Part shown: positions 50,834 through 58,264 of the stretch, in pieces
Position numbering within the stretch: the stretch's first letter is position 1
Layout: the number at the start of each line of letters is the position of its first letter
Assembly: GCF_001424345.1 (NCBI RefSeq)
Contig: NZ_LMPF01000024.1
Location: 138,122-202,121, forward strand
Length of the DNA stretch: 64,000 nucleotides
DNA from: Burkholderia sp. Leaf177
GTDB lineage: Bacteria; Pseudomonadota; Gammaproteobacteria; Burkholderiales; Burkholderiaceae
Direction: 5' to 3'
Program-made: the position numbers and the translations under genes
The notes under the pieces: generated by a model
The model's input: only the letters and a program-made list of their open reading frames with translations
What the model was told of the DNA's origin: nothing
The model's database searches: none

Positions 50834-51613
50834 ATGACCACGAAGCGGATTATCTCGAAAACCTATACGTTACCTCAAACCAAATTGGTTCTTATAACTT
50901 TATTGCTGCTTTTCTTTGCACTGTTTGCCGTTTGGCGTCAACGCAGACTCGCGGTAGCTGCAGTATGCGGGATGCTTTTCTGGGCCCTCGGCGCCGGCTG
51001 GTTAGGAACTCCGCTGCTGCACCTGGCCCAAAGCGGTTTTGAACAGCCTTCAGTTCCACAAGACATGCGCTTCGCATCGCGAACGATCTTCGTGTTGTTA
51101 GGCGGAGGAACACGTTACGACGACAACGATCGCCTTGTTCCCCGGCGCGACGCTTTTACACGTGTGATAGCGACCGCCGATTTGTACCGGGAATGCCGGC
51201 GAGCCGGAGGCGTCTGCAGCGTAGTCGTGAGCGGAGGCAATCCTGAGCATCACGAACAAGCTGAAGCCGATAACTATGCGCCCTTCCTTGTCGCCCGAGG
51301 CGTGAACGCCGGTGACGTGCTGCGCGAGAACGAAAGCGTCAACACTTACGAGAACGCCCGCAACGTGGCTCGACTGCTTGGTCCCGTGCACGACGAATCG
51401 TTTGTGCTCGTGACGTCGGCTTATCACATGCGGCGCTCGCTGGCGGCATTCAGCGCATTCGGCATGAACGCGCAACCGTTTGTCAGCAACGTTCGACATC
51501 CCCGGGTGTCGTTCTTCCCGCGCCCGCGTGGGTTTATCGATTCGGAAACCGCGCTTCACGAGATGGTCGGACTTGCGCGCTTTTACGTGTATCGAACTGT
51601 TGGACTTTATTGA
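50834..51613 (+). CDS. YdcF/ElyC-family (DUF218) inner-membrane protein
   Basis: A 259-residue protein with two N-terminal membrane helices (LVLITLLLLFFALFAVW and LAVAAVCGMLFWALGAGWLG) and a periplasmic/extracytoplasmic DUF218 domain. Motifs: IFVLLGGGTRYDDNDRLVPR, VVVSGGNPEHHEQAEADNYA, DVLRENESVNTYENARNVAR (the conserved E.S.NTYENA), LVTSAYHMRRSLAAF. ElyC/SanA relatives act in envelope/peptidoglycan or undecaprenyl-phosphate metabolism. ATG 50834 is preferred over an in-frame TTG 9 bases upstream. A small ACGGCCG/CGGCCGT hairpin (51634-51650) follows the stop. Confidence 0.88.
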   Translation: MTTKRIISKTYTLPQTKLVLITLLLLFFALFAVWRQRRLAVAAVCGMLFWALGAGWLGTPLLHLAQSGFEQPSVPQDMRFASRTIFVLLGGGTRYDDNDRLVPRRDAFTRVIATADLYRECRRAGGVCSVVVSGGNPEHHEQAEADNYAPFLVARGVNAGDVLRENESVNTYENARNVARLLGPVHDESFVLVTSAYHMRRSLAAFSAFGMNAQPFVSNVRHPRVSFFPRPRGFIDSETALHEMVGLARFYVYRTVGLY

Positions 51614-51633
51614 GACAACGAGCAGCTACGCAT

Positions 51634-51650
51634 ACGGCCGATACGGCCGT
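51634..51650 (+). terminator. Weak terminator-like hairpin after the YdcF-like gene
   Basis: ACGGCCG, loop ATA, CGGCCGT, then TTCTTAT. The stem is GC-rich but the loop is very short and the T-run poor. Confidence 0.35.
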
Positions 51651-51891
51651 TTCTTATCTCGAAATTCAGTACTAGAAAGCATTGCACTTCGCCGGTATTA
51701 TCGCCGGCGCGGTCAATCGACTGTCCGGGATGGCGCCCATTTGAAACAAAGCGCGCGATTGCCGCTGTAGAGCACAACGGTCCGACACGATGTTTTACGG
51801 ATCGCGCTGGATCGGCGCTTGCTAATCAGCGTTCAATGTCTCGTATAACGTGACAGGCCAACCCGGGTTCAACGAATCTATGGAGGTAACA

Positions 51892-52149
51892 ATGAAGAAA
51901 ATGTCCCTGGCAGTCCTGGTTTCTTTAAGCGCGATTACTGGTGCAGCGTTCGCACAGTCGGGTCAAGGCGTCACCATGAGCACCGATCCGGCTAAAATCT
52001 CCGATATCGAGCAGCGCGCACAAGCCCTGCAATCGAACCAGGCTAGCGCACCGCACGAAATGCCGGCGCACAAAAGCGGCACGCACCACAAGAAGTCGGG
52101 TGCAAAACATTCGAAAAAAGCAGCCCACGCTGCCGGCGCGAGCCAGTAA
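51892..52149 (+). CDS. Small secreted His/Lys-rich protein (85 aa)
   Basis: An 85-residue protein with a good signal peptide (MKKMSLAVLVSLSAITGAAF, cleavage after AFA). The mature part begins QSGQGVTMSTDPAKISDIEQ and ends in a basic His/Lys tail (HKSGTHHKKSGAKHSKKAAH). RBS GGAGG is 5-6 bases before ATG 51892. It is likely periplasmic; the His-rich tail may bind metal or acidic polymers (speculation). It is followed by a long, strong terminator. Confidence 0.7.
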   Translation: MKKMSLAVLVSLSAITGAAFAQSGQGVTMSTDPAKISDIEQRAQALQSNQASAPHEMPAHKSGTHHKKSGAKHSKKAAHAAGASQ

Positions 52150-52200
52150 GTAATCGGATGCGAAGGTCGCGACGGCACGCAAACGTTAGCCGTTCGACAC

Positions 52201-52243
52201 AGAGCTGGATAAATGCACGACGCATTTATCCGGCTCTTTTTTT
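52201..52243 (+). terminator. Intrinsic terminator
   Basis: AGAGCTGGATAAATGC (52201-52216), loop ACGAC, GCATTTATCCGGCTCT (52222-52237), then TTTTTT: a 16-bp stem with one G-T pair. Confidence 0.95.
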
Positions 52244-52354
52244 GGATGCTCGCTGGACTCGCGCGCTCCAGGAAACACGTGATGCGATGACCGATGCGGC
52301 GGTATGCTACATTCCGCGTCGATAAATTGAATCGCACCGCGTGCGGAGGATCTT

Positions 52355-52618
52355 ATGAGCAACATCCAGCTGGACATTGAATGGACCGAAGCGGCATCGC
52401 GCAAAATTGAAAAGCTGATGCCGCGCAACGCGAAGGACAAGGACGCGTATCTCGCGCTACCGCCCGTGGAATGCCTCCCGATGGAAGGCGACGTGCTGTT
52501 CCTGGGTCCGGACGGCAAGCAGCAGCCGTTTATTGTTGCCGAGCGGCAATATCATCATGACGGCGACGCCGACTGGACCATCATCCTGATCCTAGACGTC
52601 CCGCACGAAACGCACTGA
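52355..52618 (+). CDS. Small hypothetical protein (87 aa)
   Basis: An 87-residue acidic, probably cytosolic protein. It begins MSNIQLDIEWTEAASRKIEK; the second half reads as beta strands (DVLFLGPDGKQQPFIVAERQ, DWTIILILDVP). ATG 52355 has GGAGG 5 bases upstream, which supports a real gene. No recognised family. It converges with the ABM monooxygenase gene (54 bases apart). Confidence 0.65.
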   Translation: MSNIQLDIEWTEAASRKIEKLMPRNAKDKDAYLALPPVECLPMEGDVLFLGPDGKQQPFIVAERQYHHDGDADWTIILILDVPHETH

Positions 52619-52672
52619 CGAACCGCTGGTACTGTGTGCTGGGGCTGTTCTTCGTGGGCGTGCCCTAGACGC

Positions 52673-52960
52673 TCAGAGCTTCGCCACTACGTTGATCTCG
52701 CCGTGTTCGATCAGGTCCGGCAAAGCCTTGCCGAGCGTCTGGATATGAGGCGTCTTGTTGTGTTCGGCGAGCGACGCTTCATTCTTCCATCGTTCGAAGA
52801 ATACAAAGCGCCGCGGCTCCTTGATATCGCGATGCAGATCGTATTGAATGGCGCCCGGTTCGGCGAGCGTCGGCGCCACGATGCCTTGCAGCAATTCCTT
52901 CAGCTTTTCCTCGTTCCCAGGCTTGGCTACGAACGTTGCGACCACGGCGATTTCCGACAT
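52673..52960 (-). CDS. ABM-domain (antibiotic biosynthesis monooxygenase-like) protein
   Basis: A 95-residue dimeric alpha-beta barrel of the ABM/YgiN type. Pattern: AVVATFVAKPGNEEKLKELL at the N-terminus, AEPGAIQYDLHRDIKEPRRF with the typical PG...Y, VFFERWKNEASLAEHNKTPH, then the last strand EINVVAKL. Relatives include quinol monooxygenases and heme-degrading enzymes; the substrate cannot be inferred. ATG 52960 has GGAG 9 bases upstream. The frame stays open for a further 660 bases upstream, but that part is non-coding (terminator and structured region). Confidence 0.88.
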   Translation of the reverse strand: MSEIAVVATFVAKPGNEEKLKELLQGIVAPTLAEPGAIQYDLHRDIKEPRRFVFFERWKNEASLAEHNKTPHIQTLGKALPDLIEHGEINVVAKL

Positions 52961-53030
52961 GTTTTGACTCCAGGTTAAAACGCCAAGCATAACGTTCGCG
53001 CACCACTCTTGCCGAAATCCCGGGCCACAA

Positions 53031-53065
53031 GAAAAAAGCCCGCGTTCCCTTTTGGGAGCGCGGGC
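53031..53065 (-). terminator. Intrinsic terminator of an unannotated minus-strand transcript
   Basis: Minus strand: GCCCGCGCTCCC (53065-53054), loop AAAA, GGGAACGCGGGC (53049-53038), then TTTTTTC. Twelve base pairs with one G-T pair. It is 70 bases upstream of the ABM gene start. Confidence 0.88.
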
Positions 53066-53200
53066 AAAAGCCGTCGCCCTACGAGGATAGGCGACGGGGC
53101 CATCGAGATCCGCTTGGCCAGCGGATCGCAATTCGTGAAAGTTAAGCAGGTCGGCACGGACAACGCAGAGGGTGAGGTACACCATTCCGGGCGTCACGCA

Positions 53201-53330
53201 GATTACATGCCATGGATGCAATGTAATCCCTATGCGGTTGATTCCTATAAGCTTTCCCGCACATAAAAACGCAGAATCCACTTTGCTTCGATTGATGTAA
53301 CGCTCGGGCGTAACGTGACATCGATTACAT
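53201..53330. repeat. Three GATTACAT/ATGTAATC words
   Basis: GATTACAT at 53201-53208, its inverse ATGTAATC at 53221-53228 (an 8-bp inverted repeat with 12-base spacer), and another GATTACAT at 53323-53330. Possible operator sites. Confidence 0.4.
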
Positions 53331-53444
53331 GAGCGTCGCCCGATATCCTGAACGAAGCTTAACGGGCTGCGCGCGCCGTACGCGCGCGTTACCCCGCATT
53401 GCAGTGCGAGGAATAGCTCTAATTCGCGCTTAACTTTTGCGGGC

Positions 53445-53475
53445 GTAAAAAAACCCGCCTGATAGCAGGCGGGTT
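53445..53475 (-). terminator. Intrinsic terminator after bamC
   Basis: Minus strand: AACCCGCCTG (53475-53466), loop CTAT, CAGGCGGGTT (53461-53452), then TTTTT. Confidence 0.92.
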
Positions 53476-53501
53476 CGTTCCCAACAGGCTGAGCTCCAGG
53501 C

Positions 53502-54710
53502 TCAACGCAACTGATCGTCGAGCAAGCCCATGATTTGACGCGCTTGCGGTGATGAATCCACATTGCCCTTGTTGTCGATAATCGACACCCGGGTCTGCGT
53601 TTCCGTGAGCGCGCGGACATTGACTTCGTAATTTTTCGGAAGCTTTTCTATCTTGCCGTGGAAGACCTGGTTCCAGAAGCCTTGCTCGGCTGCCTTCATG
53701 TCTTTCGGATCGACGTAGCGGACGAAATAAATTCCACGGCCGCGATCGCGATCATCGACCGTGAAGTTCGTGCGGTCGAGCGCCAGACCCACACGCAACC
53801 ACGCGCGATCGTAAGGCTCCGACAACGTAATCTGATCCGAAGCGGCTTCGAGAATCACATCTTCCTTGATGGGCGTTTGTGCTGCGAGCGCCACGTTCTG
53901 CGCCGCACGCGACGACGCTGTAGCCGCCGATGGTCCACTCGCCGCCGACGCAGCCATGGCCGCGTCGCTCATACCCGTCTGGCCGCTTGCCTGCCGTGCA
54001 TCCGCCAGCGCGAGCGACGACATGAGGCGCTTAAGGTACTCGCCCTCCAGCGCGGGATCGTTCGGCTTGGCTTGCCATTGGCTATTGTCGTTATTCGTGC
54101 CCGTCAGCGCTTCGCGCATGCCCTTTTGGCTCACGAACACATAAGTGCCGCCATTCGGAGCCGCTTCCAGCCGCGTGCGGTACTTGTTGCGCTCGGCAGC
54201 CACATACGAATTGCCGGTCGCCATGGAAAGCGTGTTGCGAATCAGGCCGTCGGAAATTTGCGGGTGGGTTTCATTCCAGTCCGTTTCCATGACGCCTTTG
54301 TCACGTGCGTCGACGACGAGCAGAAAACCCTGTTCCTGCCAGAAACGACGAATCTGCGGCCACACCTGTTCTGGCGACTTGTTGTCGATAACCAGCCAGC
54401 GTTCCGTACCGTCGCGCTGGACATGCATGCCGGAAACCGGCGGAATCACCGTGGGCGCGCTCGGCGCAACCTTCTGCACCTGCTGGAGGTCGGACAGCGA
54501 AGCCTGACCACCTTGGGGCGGCAGCGAGCGCTGGTCGCCCGATTCCTCGAGGAGGTTGGGCGGCACAGCGAGAGACGCCTGTTTTGATCGGGAATCGCTC
54601 TTGTAATTGATTGCGTTAGGCGACGAAGTACCACATCCGGCAACCAGGCCACCCACCATCAGGAGGGCTGCCACCTTCAAAGCCGGCTTGTTCACACGAA
54701 AATCTGTCAT
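53502..54710 (-). CDS. bamC: Outer-membrane assembly lipoprotein BamC
   Basis: A 402-residue lipoprotein of the BAM complex that inserts beta-barrel proteins. Lipobox GLVAGC (Cys26) after KVAALLMVGG; the conserved unstructured N-terminus (PNAINYKSDSRSKQASLAVP, then PPNLLEESGDQRSL) that contacts BamD in E. coli; two helix-grip domains: WLVIDNKSPEQVWPQIRRFW...DWNETHPQISDGLIRNTLS and ASDQITLSEPYDRAWLRVGL...DRDRGRGIYFVRYVDPKDM. An Ala/Ser linker of about 40 residues lies between them. In most Burkholderiaceae bamC follows dapA; here the 506 bases upstream hold no dapA, so the locus is rearranged or this is an extra copy. Confidence 0.93.
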   Translation of the reverse strand: MTDFRVNKPALKVAALLMVGGLVAGCGTSSPNAINYKSDSRSKQASLAVPPNLLEESGDQRSLPPQGGQASLSDLQQVQKVAPSAPTVIPPVSGMHVQRDGTERWLVIDNKSPEQVWPQIRRFWQEQGFLLVVDARDKGVMETDWNETHPQISDGLIRNTLSMATGNSYVAAERNKYRTRLEAAPNGGTYVFVSQKGMREALTGTNNDNSQWQAKPNDPALEGEYLKRLMSSLALADARQASGQTGMSDAAMAASAASGPSAATASSRAAQNVALAAQTPIKEDVILEAASDQITLSEPYDRAWLRVGLALDRTNFTVDDRDRGRGIYFVRYVDPKDMKAAEQGFWNQVFHGKIEKLPKNYEVNVRALTETQTRVSIIDNKGNVDSSPQARQIMGLLDDQLR

Positions 54711-55216
54711 GTTTGGGAAATCCTTCCGCTACGCCACGGCGTTTTCCGTGGATCAACCAAGCATTTTACCGGTCCCGCGAGCCGCCGTGCAAAAACAACA
54801 GGCTTGGGTGGCTGCAATGCTTGTGTGACGAGACTCAATCTCTGTTGTTCTGAACGAAATCGATACGCTGATGTGCTTCCGATCGTTGCGTATTTGAGCG
54901 CTTCGAGCAAGGTGTTTCGATCTGCGGTTTTGTGTTGATTCTTCGTTTGGTTTCGATATCGATTTGACTCGCCCAATTTCACCGCGAATCTCAAAAATCG
55001 ACGCTGAGACATGGGTCGCGACAATTTATGACAAGTGATCTCAAACAGTCTTAGCGAATTTTTCCGCCTCAACACTTTGTTTAATAAGCAGTTTTAAATA
55101 ATTTTTTAGACTTCTTAAAAGACCCTACAAGATAATTCCTAACTTGATTTCAGATTACTCCGCCATCTTAAAATTAAGCCTCAATAACAAGAACGGCCAC
55201 GAGAACGGAGTAAATC
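54711..55216. other. 506-base AT-rich region between bamC and the DUF2844 gene
   Basis: No gene. Base composition falls sharply, to mostly A/T around 55075-55190 (long T/A runs such as TTTTAAATAATTTTTTAGAC). It must hold divergent promoters. Such tracts in GC-rich genomes are often H-NS-bound and mark acquired DNA. No single promoter is clear enough to call. Confidence 0.5.
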
Positions 55217-55699
55217 ATGTCGTATCTTCACAAGCTCATATCGCATCGAGCAGCCACAGCAATCTTGTTGGCCACGGCCGGCGGATCAGTCCATGCACAA
55301 CTGGGATCTACCATCGGCACCGCAACTGTATCGTCAGGTACGTCCGATCAGCTCGCACCGGTAATCCATCAAGCCGATAACAGCGCCCTGCGCTGGGAAG
55401 AAACGATCGATGCCAACCAGATCCGCGTACGTCAGTACGTATCAGCGAATGGTCTGGTCTACGCCGTTAGTTGGGATGGTCCGGCCATGCCCGATGTATC
55501 TGTCTTGCTCGGCACACGGTTCGACGGGTATCGACAAGGCGCCAGTGCAGCATTGGAAAACGCCAACAGCCTGCGTTCTTCACACGTTGAAGGCAGTGAC
55601 TTCGTTACCGAGACGAGCGTGCGTCTTCGCGAGTTCAGTGGCCGTGCATGGCTTCCCGAAGCATTGCCCGCCGGCGTGACCACCGCCGACATCGAATAA
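55217..55699 (+). CDS. DUF2844 exported protein
   Basis: A 160-residue protein with a signal peptide (TAILLATAGGSVHA, cut before QLGSTIG). The mature protein has the DUF2844 pattern: ALRWEETIDANQIRVRQYVS, ANGLVYAVSWDGPAMPDVSV, LLGTRFDGYRQGASAALENA, and a C-terminal REFSGRAWLPEALPAGVTTA. Periplasmic or secreted, unknown function. The stop is 9 bases before the DUF3443 gene, so the two are translated from one message. DUF2844 and DUF3443 are recurrent neighbours in Burkholderia-type genomes as far as I recall. Confidence 0.85.
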   Translation: MSYLHKLISHRAATAILLATAGGSVHAQLGSTIGTATVSSGTSDQLAPVIHQADNSALRWEETIDANQIRVRQYVSANGLVYAVSWDGPAMPDVSVLLGTRFDGYRQGASAALENANSLRSSHVEGSDFVTETSVRLREFSGRAWLPEALPAGVTTADIE

Positions 55700-55708
55700 G
55701 GGGCAATC

Positions 55709-57013
55709 ATGCGAATTTTTTTGTTCCTGATGCTCATTGTTGCGTGCTCCATCGTCGCGGCCTGCGGTGGTGGCGGAGGAAGCGATTCCACTTCCACTAG
55801 CGCTGCCGCGCCTGCAACTGCCAGTTCAGTCCCGGCCGCGAGCGCACCCGCTGCCGCCGCGCCTGCTTCCGTAGCGGCCCCTGCTTCCGCTCCAGAAACA
55901 GCCGCCAGTCCACCCGTCAACGTCGTGGTTCAATCGACGACACCAAATGTCGTACCGATCACGGTTGCGAAAATCGCGACTGGAACGCGCAACATGCTGC
56001 AAACCAGTGTGACGATCTGCGTGCCGGGAACGGCGACTTGCCAGACCATCGACAACATTCAAGTCGATACCGGCTCGCAAGGACTTCGCATCCTCGCCTC
56101 GGCGCTCACACCTGCATTGGCCCTCCCAGCAGTAAGGAGCGCTGGCGGCGCATCGACCGCCTCCTGCACTGTCTTTGGTTCGGGCTATACATGGGGCTCA
56201 GTGCGTACCGCCGATGTCCACCTTGCCAGCGAAGTAGCTGCATCGACATCTATCCAGGTCATCGCCGATCCATCCGTGCCAGCGGTTCCGGCCAACTGCA
56301 GCAACTCAGGGCTACCTATGCTCACAGCAACGGCGCTGCGGAGTAACGGCATTCTCGGCGTGGGCCCATTCGCCGCCGATTGCGGCAGTGGTTGCGCGAC
56401 CACTGCCTTGCCGCGCTGGTACTACAGTTGCACATCTGGAGCGTGCGTATCGACAAAGCTTCCCGTTACCCAGCAAGTGACCAATCCGGTCAGCAACTTT
56501 GCTACCGATAACAATGGCGTTTTGATCGAGTTGCCTTCGATTGCCGACACCGGCGCACCCAGCATTTCCGGCAGCATGACGTTCGGCATAGGCTCGCAGT
56601 CGAACAATCAATTGGGAAGCGCGCAAGTACTACCGGGCAACGGCGTCACGGGATTTGTAAAGACCGCGTTTCAGGGAAGCACGTACGCTACGAGTTTTAT
56701 CGATAGCGGCTCGAACGGCTTGTTCTTCCCGGCCGCTTCAATTCCCGGATGCGGCCTTTGGTTTTGCCCGACAGCCACGCAGAGCCTTTCGGCAAGCGTT
56801 ATAGGCACCAACAGTGCAACGAAGAGCGTGACATTTACCATAGGCAACGCATTGACGCTTTTCGCCAGCAATAACAATGCGTTTGGCAATCTTGCCGGTC
56901 CAACCAATGGTTATATCGACTGGGGCCTGCCCTTCTTTTTCGGTAGACGTGTCTTCACTGCGATCGAAGCGCAAGTAACGCCGGCTGGCAACGGTCCTTA
57001 CTACGCGTTCTAG
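55709..57013 (+). CDS. DUF3443 lipoprotein, pepsin-like aspartic protease fold predicted
   Basis: A 434-residue lipoprotein: lipobox VAAC (Cys19), a Gly/Ser/Ala/Pro-rich linker to about residue 75, then a domain with both catalytic hallmarks of bilobal aspartic proteases. The first is IQVDTGSQGLRI (Asp120), the second SFIDSGSNGLFF (Asp332). Between them are NGILGVGPF (213-221), comparable to the DGILGL of pepsins, and GSMTFGIGSQSNNQLG (288-303). The C-terminal DWGLPFFFGRRVFTAIE resembles the GD.F.R.YY..FD ending of the A1 family. Four cysteine pairs are plausible. It likely sits at the outer membrane and cleaves surface or extracellular protein. RBS AAGGGG is present. The protease reading is inference from motifs. 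Confidence 0.82.
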   Translation: MRIFLFLMLIVACSIVAACGGGGGSDSTSTSAAAPATASSVPAASAPAAAAPASVAAPASAPETAASPPVNVVVQSTTPNVVPITVAKIATGTRNMLQTSVTICVPGTATCQTIDNIQVDTGSQGLRILASALTPALALPAVRSAGGASTASCTVFGSGYTWGSVRTADVHLASEVAASTSIQVIADPSVPAVPANCSNSGLPMLTATALRSNGILGVGPFAADCGSGCATTALPRWYYSCTSGACVSTKLPVTQQVTNPVSNFATDNNGVLIELPSIADTGAPSISGSMTFGIGSQSNNQLGSAQVLPGNGVTGFVKTAFQGSTYATSFIDSGSNGLFFPAASIPGCGLWFCPTATQSLSASVIGTNSATKSVTFTIGNALTLFASNNNAFGNLAGPTNGYIDWGLPFFFGRRVFTAIEAQVTPAGNGPYYAF

Positions 57014-57032
57014 GCGTTGGACGTGTGTCTCG

Positions 57033-57064
57033 ATGCTGTGGCTCCTACATTAGAGCCGCAGCAT
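57033..57064. terminator. Hairpin between converging DUF3443 and OmpA-like genes
   Basis: ATGCTGTGGCTC (57033-57044), loop CTACATTA, GAGCCGCAGCAT (57053-57064): 12 bp with one G-T pair, abutting the minus-strand stop codon. It has no clear T-run, so it is only a possible bidirectional terminator. Confidence 0.45.
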
Positions 57065-58153
57065 TTAGTCATCGCTTTGCTCACCGCTCGTTGGTCCAGC
57101 ATGCTCGAAACGCAGCTCGACACGGCGATCGTTCGCGAGACATGCGACCAACGAATTCCAGTCGCGCATTCGACAATCCGTTCCCGGCGATGCCCGCCCG
57201 TATCCCTGCGCCACCACGTCCGCCCGCACGCCGCCATCAACCAGATAGCGCCGGACGGCATCTGCCCGCCTCTGCGACAAATGCAGGTTGTAGGGGTTGC
57301 TGCCAAGACGATCGGTGAATCCGGAAATCGTGATCGACTTCACGGCGTAGTTGTTCTTAACGCTGTTCGCGCCGGCGATAAGGTCGTCGAGCTTTTCGCG
57401 ACCGTCCGCTGTGATCGATTCGACCTTGCTGCCGTTGAAAGCAAAAAGCATATCGGTTGGTAAAGCGACTACTGTTGGCTCGACGACTGGCACGTCGGTT
57501 TGCATAGCCGAAACGCCGCAGCTTTCAAGGCTCTGTTGGACATCGGCGAGTGTCGACTCGATCTTGTCTACCTTTGCCTTGGCCGCATTGAACTGCCGGG
57601 TCCAGGCATCGTGGCCCGCGTGCATCAATCCAACCTCGGAACATGCAATTTGCTTTTGAGCCTGTGGGCAGTTGAGGACTCGAGGATCAGCGAGCGCTGC
57701 GCGAAAACTCCGCGTCAAATCGATCCGTAAGGGTGCGACCGTGCGCAACGGAGGATTGTCGAATGTCAGCGGCTGCGAGCCCTCCAAGCCAGCCGTCAGT
57801 CGCGCAGCTTCCCCGATGGACTCTTCAACAAACCCCCAGCGATCCCCTGCTTCAAGCTCGCTTTTCGCTGCGTCGATCCAACATTGATCCTTGAAGCCAA
57901 AATAGCTGTTCTTGCGGTCATCCATCTGGTCGAGTCGCGCCTGCAGGAGACCGAGCGTCCTACGGGGATTACCCACATGGCCATACGTTTCCGTCCATGG
58001 CTCGGTCGCTGCGCCCGCTTGCGCGCTTTGCTCCGCGCCGAAACCGGTTTGCAATACGGTTGGATCCTGAATGCCGAGACTGTCGCGCACTGCGTTATTT
58101 GCGCAGCCCGTCAGCACAAAAAGGCAGGCAACGCCGAAGATAATGGCTTTCAT
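57065..58153 (-). CDS. OmpA-family lipoprotein accompanying the trimeric autotransporter
   Basis: A 362-residue lipoprotein: lipobox LTGC (Cys17), an N-terminal region with short helical stretches (GLLQARLDQMDDRKNSYFGF, DQCWIDAAKSELEAGDRWGF), a coiled segment (AKVDKIESTLADVQQSLESC), then a C-terminal OmpA peptidoglycan-binding domain (DMLFAFNGSKVESITADGRE, SITISGFTDRLGSNPYNLHL, SQRRADAVRRYLVDGG, NDRRVELRFE) with the usual Asp and Arg for diaminopimelate binding. It is 111 bases downstream of the adhesin gene in the same direction, so it may assist adhesin export or anchor it to the cell wall. Confidence 0.88.
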   Translation of the reverse strand: MKAIIFGVACLFVLTGCANNAVRDSLGIQDPTVLQTGFGAEQSAQAGAATEPWTETYGHVGNPRRTLGLLQARLDQMDDRKNSYFGFKDQCWIDAAKSELEAGDRWGFVEESIGEAARLTAGLEGSQPLTFDNPPLRTVAPLRIDLTRSFRAALADPRVLNCPQAQKQIACSEVGLMHAGHDAWTRQFNAAKAKVDKIESTLADVQQSLESCGVSAMQTDVPVVEPTVVALPTDMLFAFNGSKVESITADGREKLDDLIAGANSVKNNYAVKSITISGFTDRLGSNPYNLHLSQRRADAVRRYLVDGGVRADVVAQGYGRASPGTDCRMRDWNSLVACLANDRRVELRFEHAGPTSGEQSDD

Positions 58154-58206
58154 ATTTCAGCGAGGTGGGCATCCGCGGCAGATCACCGCCGCAGATTGGC
58201 TATACG

Positions 58207-58226
58207 CGCCGCGACGCATCGCGGCG
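58207..58226 (-). promoter_or_regulatory. Intercistronic hairpin between the adhesin and OmpA-like genes
   Basis: CGCCGCGA, loop CGCA, TCGCGGCG: a perfect 8-bp stem 38 bases after the adhesin stop, without a U-run. Confidence 0.4.
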
Positions 58227-58264
58227 ATGAGTGACAGTCGAAACGAGCTCTTCGTGCCGACCGG

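Larger units (their letters stand above)
53031..53420 (-). ncRNA. Candidate small RNA or attenuated leader upstream of the ABM gene
   Basis: The minus strand has three stem-loops in a row: GATCCGCT/AGCGGATC (53129-53109 region), CCGTCGCC/GGCGACGG (about 53097-53071) and the terminator GCCCGCG..CGCGGGC (53065-53038) followed by six T. Such a series ending in an intrinsic terminator is typical of a small RNA or a transcription-attenuation leader. The 5' end is unknown (somewhere between 53130 and 53420). No known RNA family was recognised (it does not resemble 6S, tmRNA or SRP RNA). Confidence 0.4.
52961..53501. other. 541-base structured intergenic region between bamC and the ABM gene
   Basis: No gene. 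In the direction of both neighbours (minus) it contains the bamC terminator (53475-53445), about 380 bases with repeated GATTACAT words, three consecutive hairpins, and a second perfect terminator (53065-53031). The second terminator implies a separate minus-strand transcript starting inside this region. Confidence 0.6.

Noticed and set aside
53031..53420. 6S RNA, tmRNA or SRP RNA in the bamC-ABM interval
   Set aside because: None of the hallmark conserved segments of these RNAs is visible; the region is better left as an unknown structured transcript.
52961..53620. Upstream extension of the ABM gene frame through the intergenic region
   Set aside because: The stretch contains two intrinsic terminators, has no RBS at its far end and no coding character; the ABM domain begins at the ATG with GGAG at 52960.
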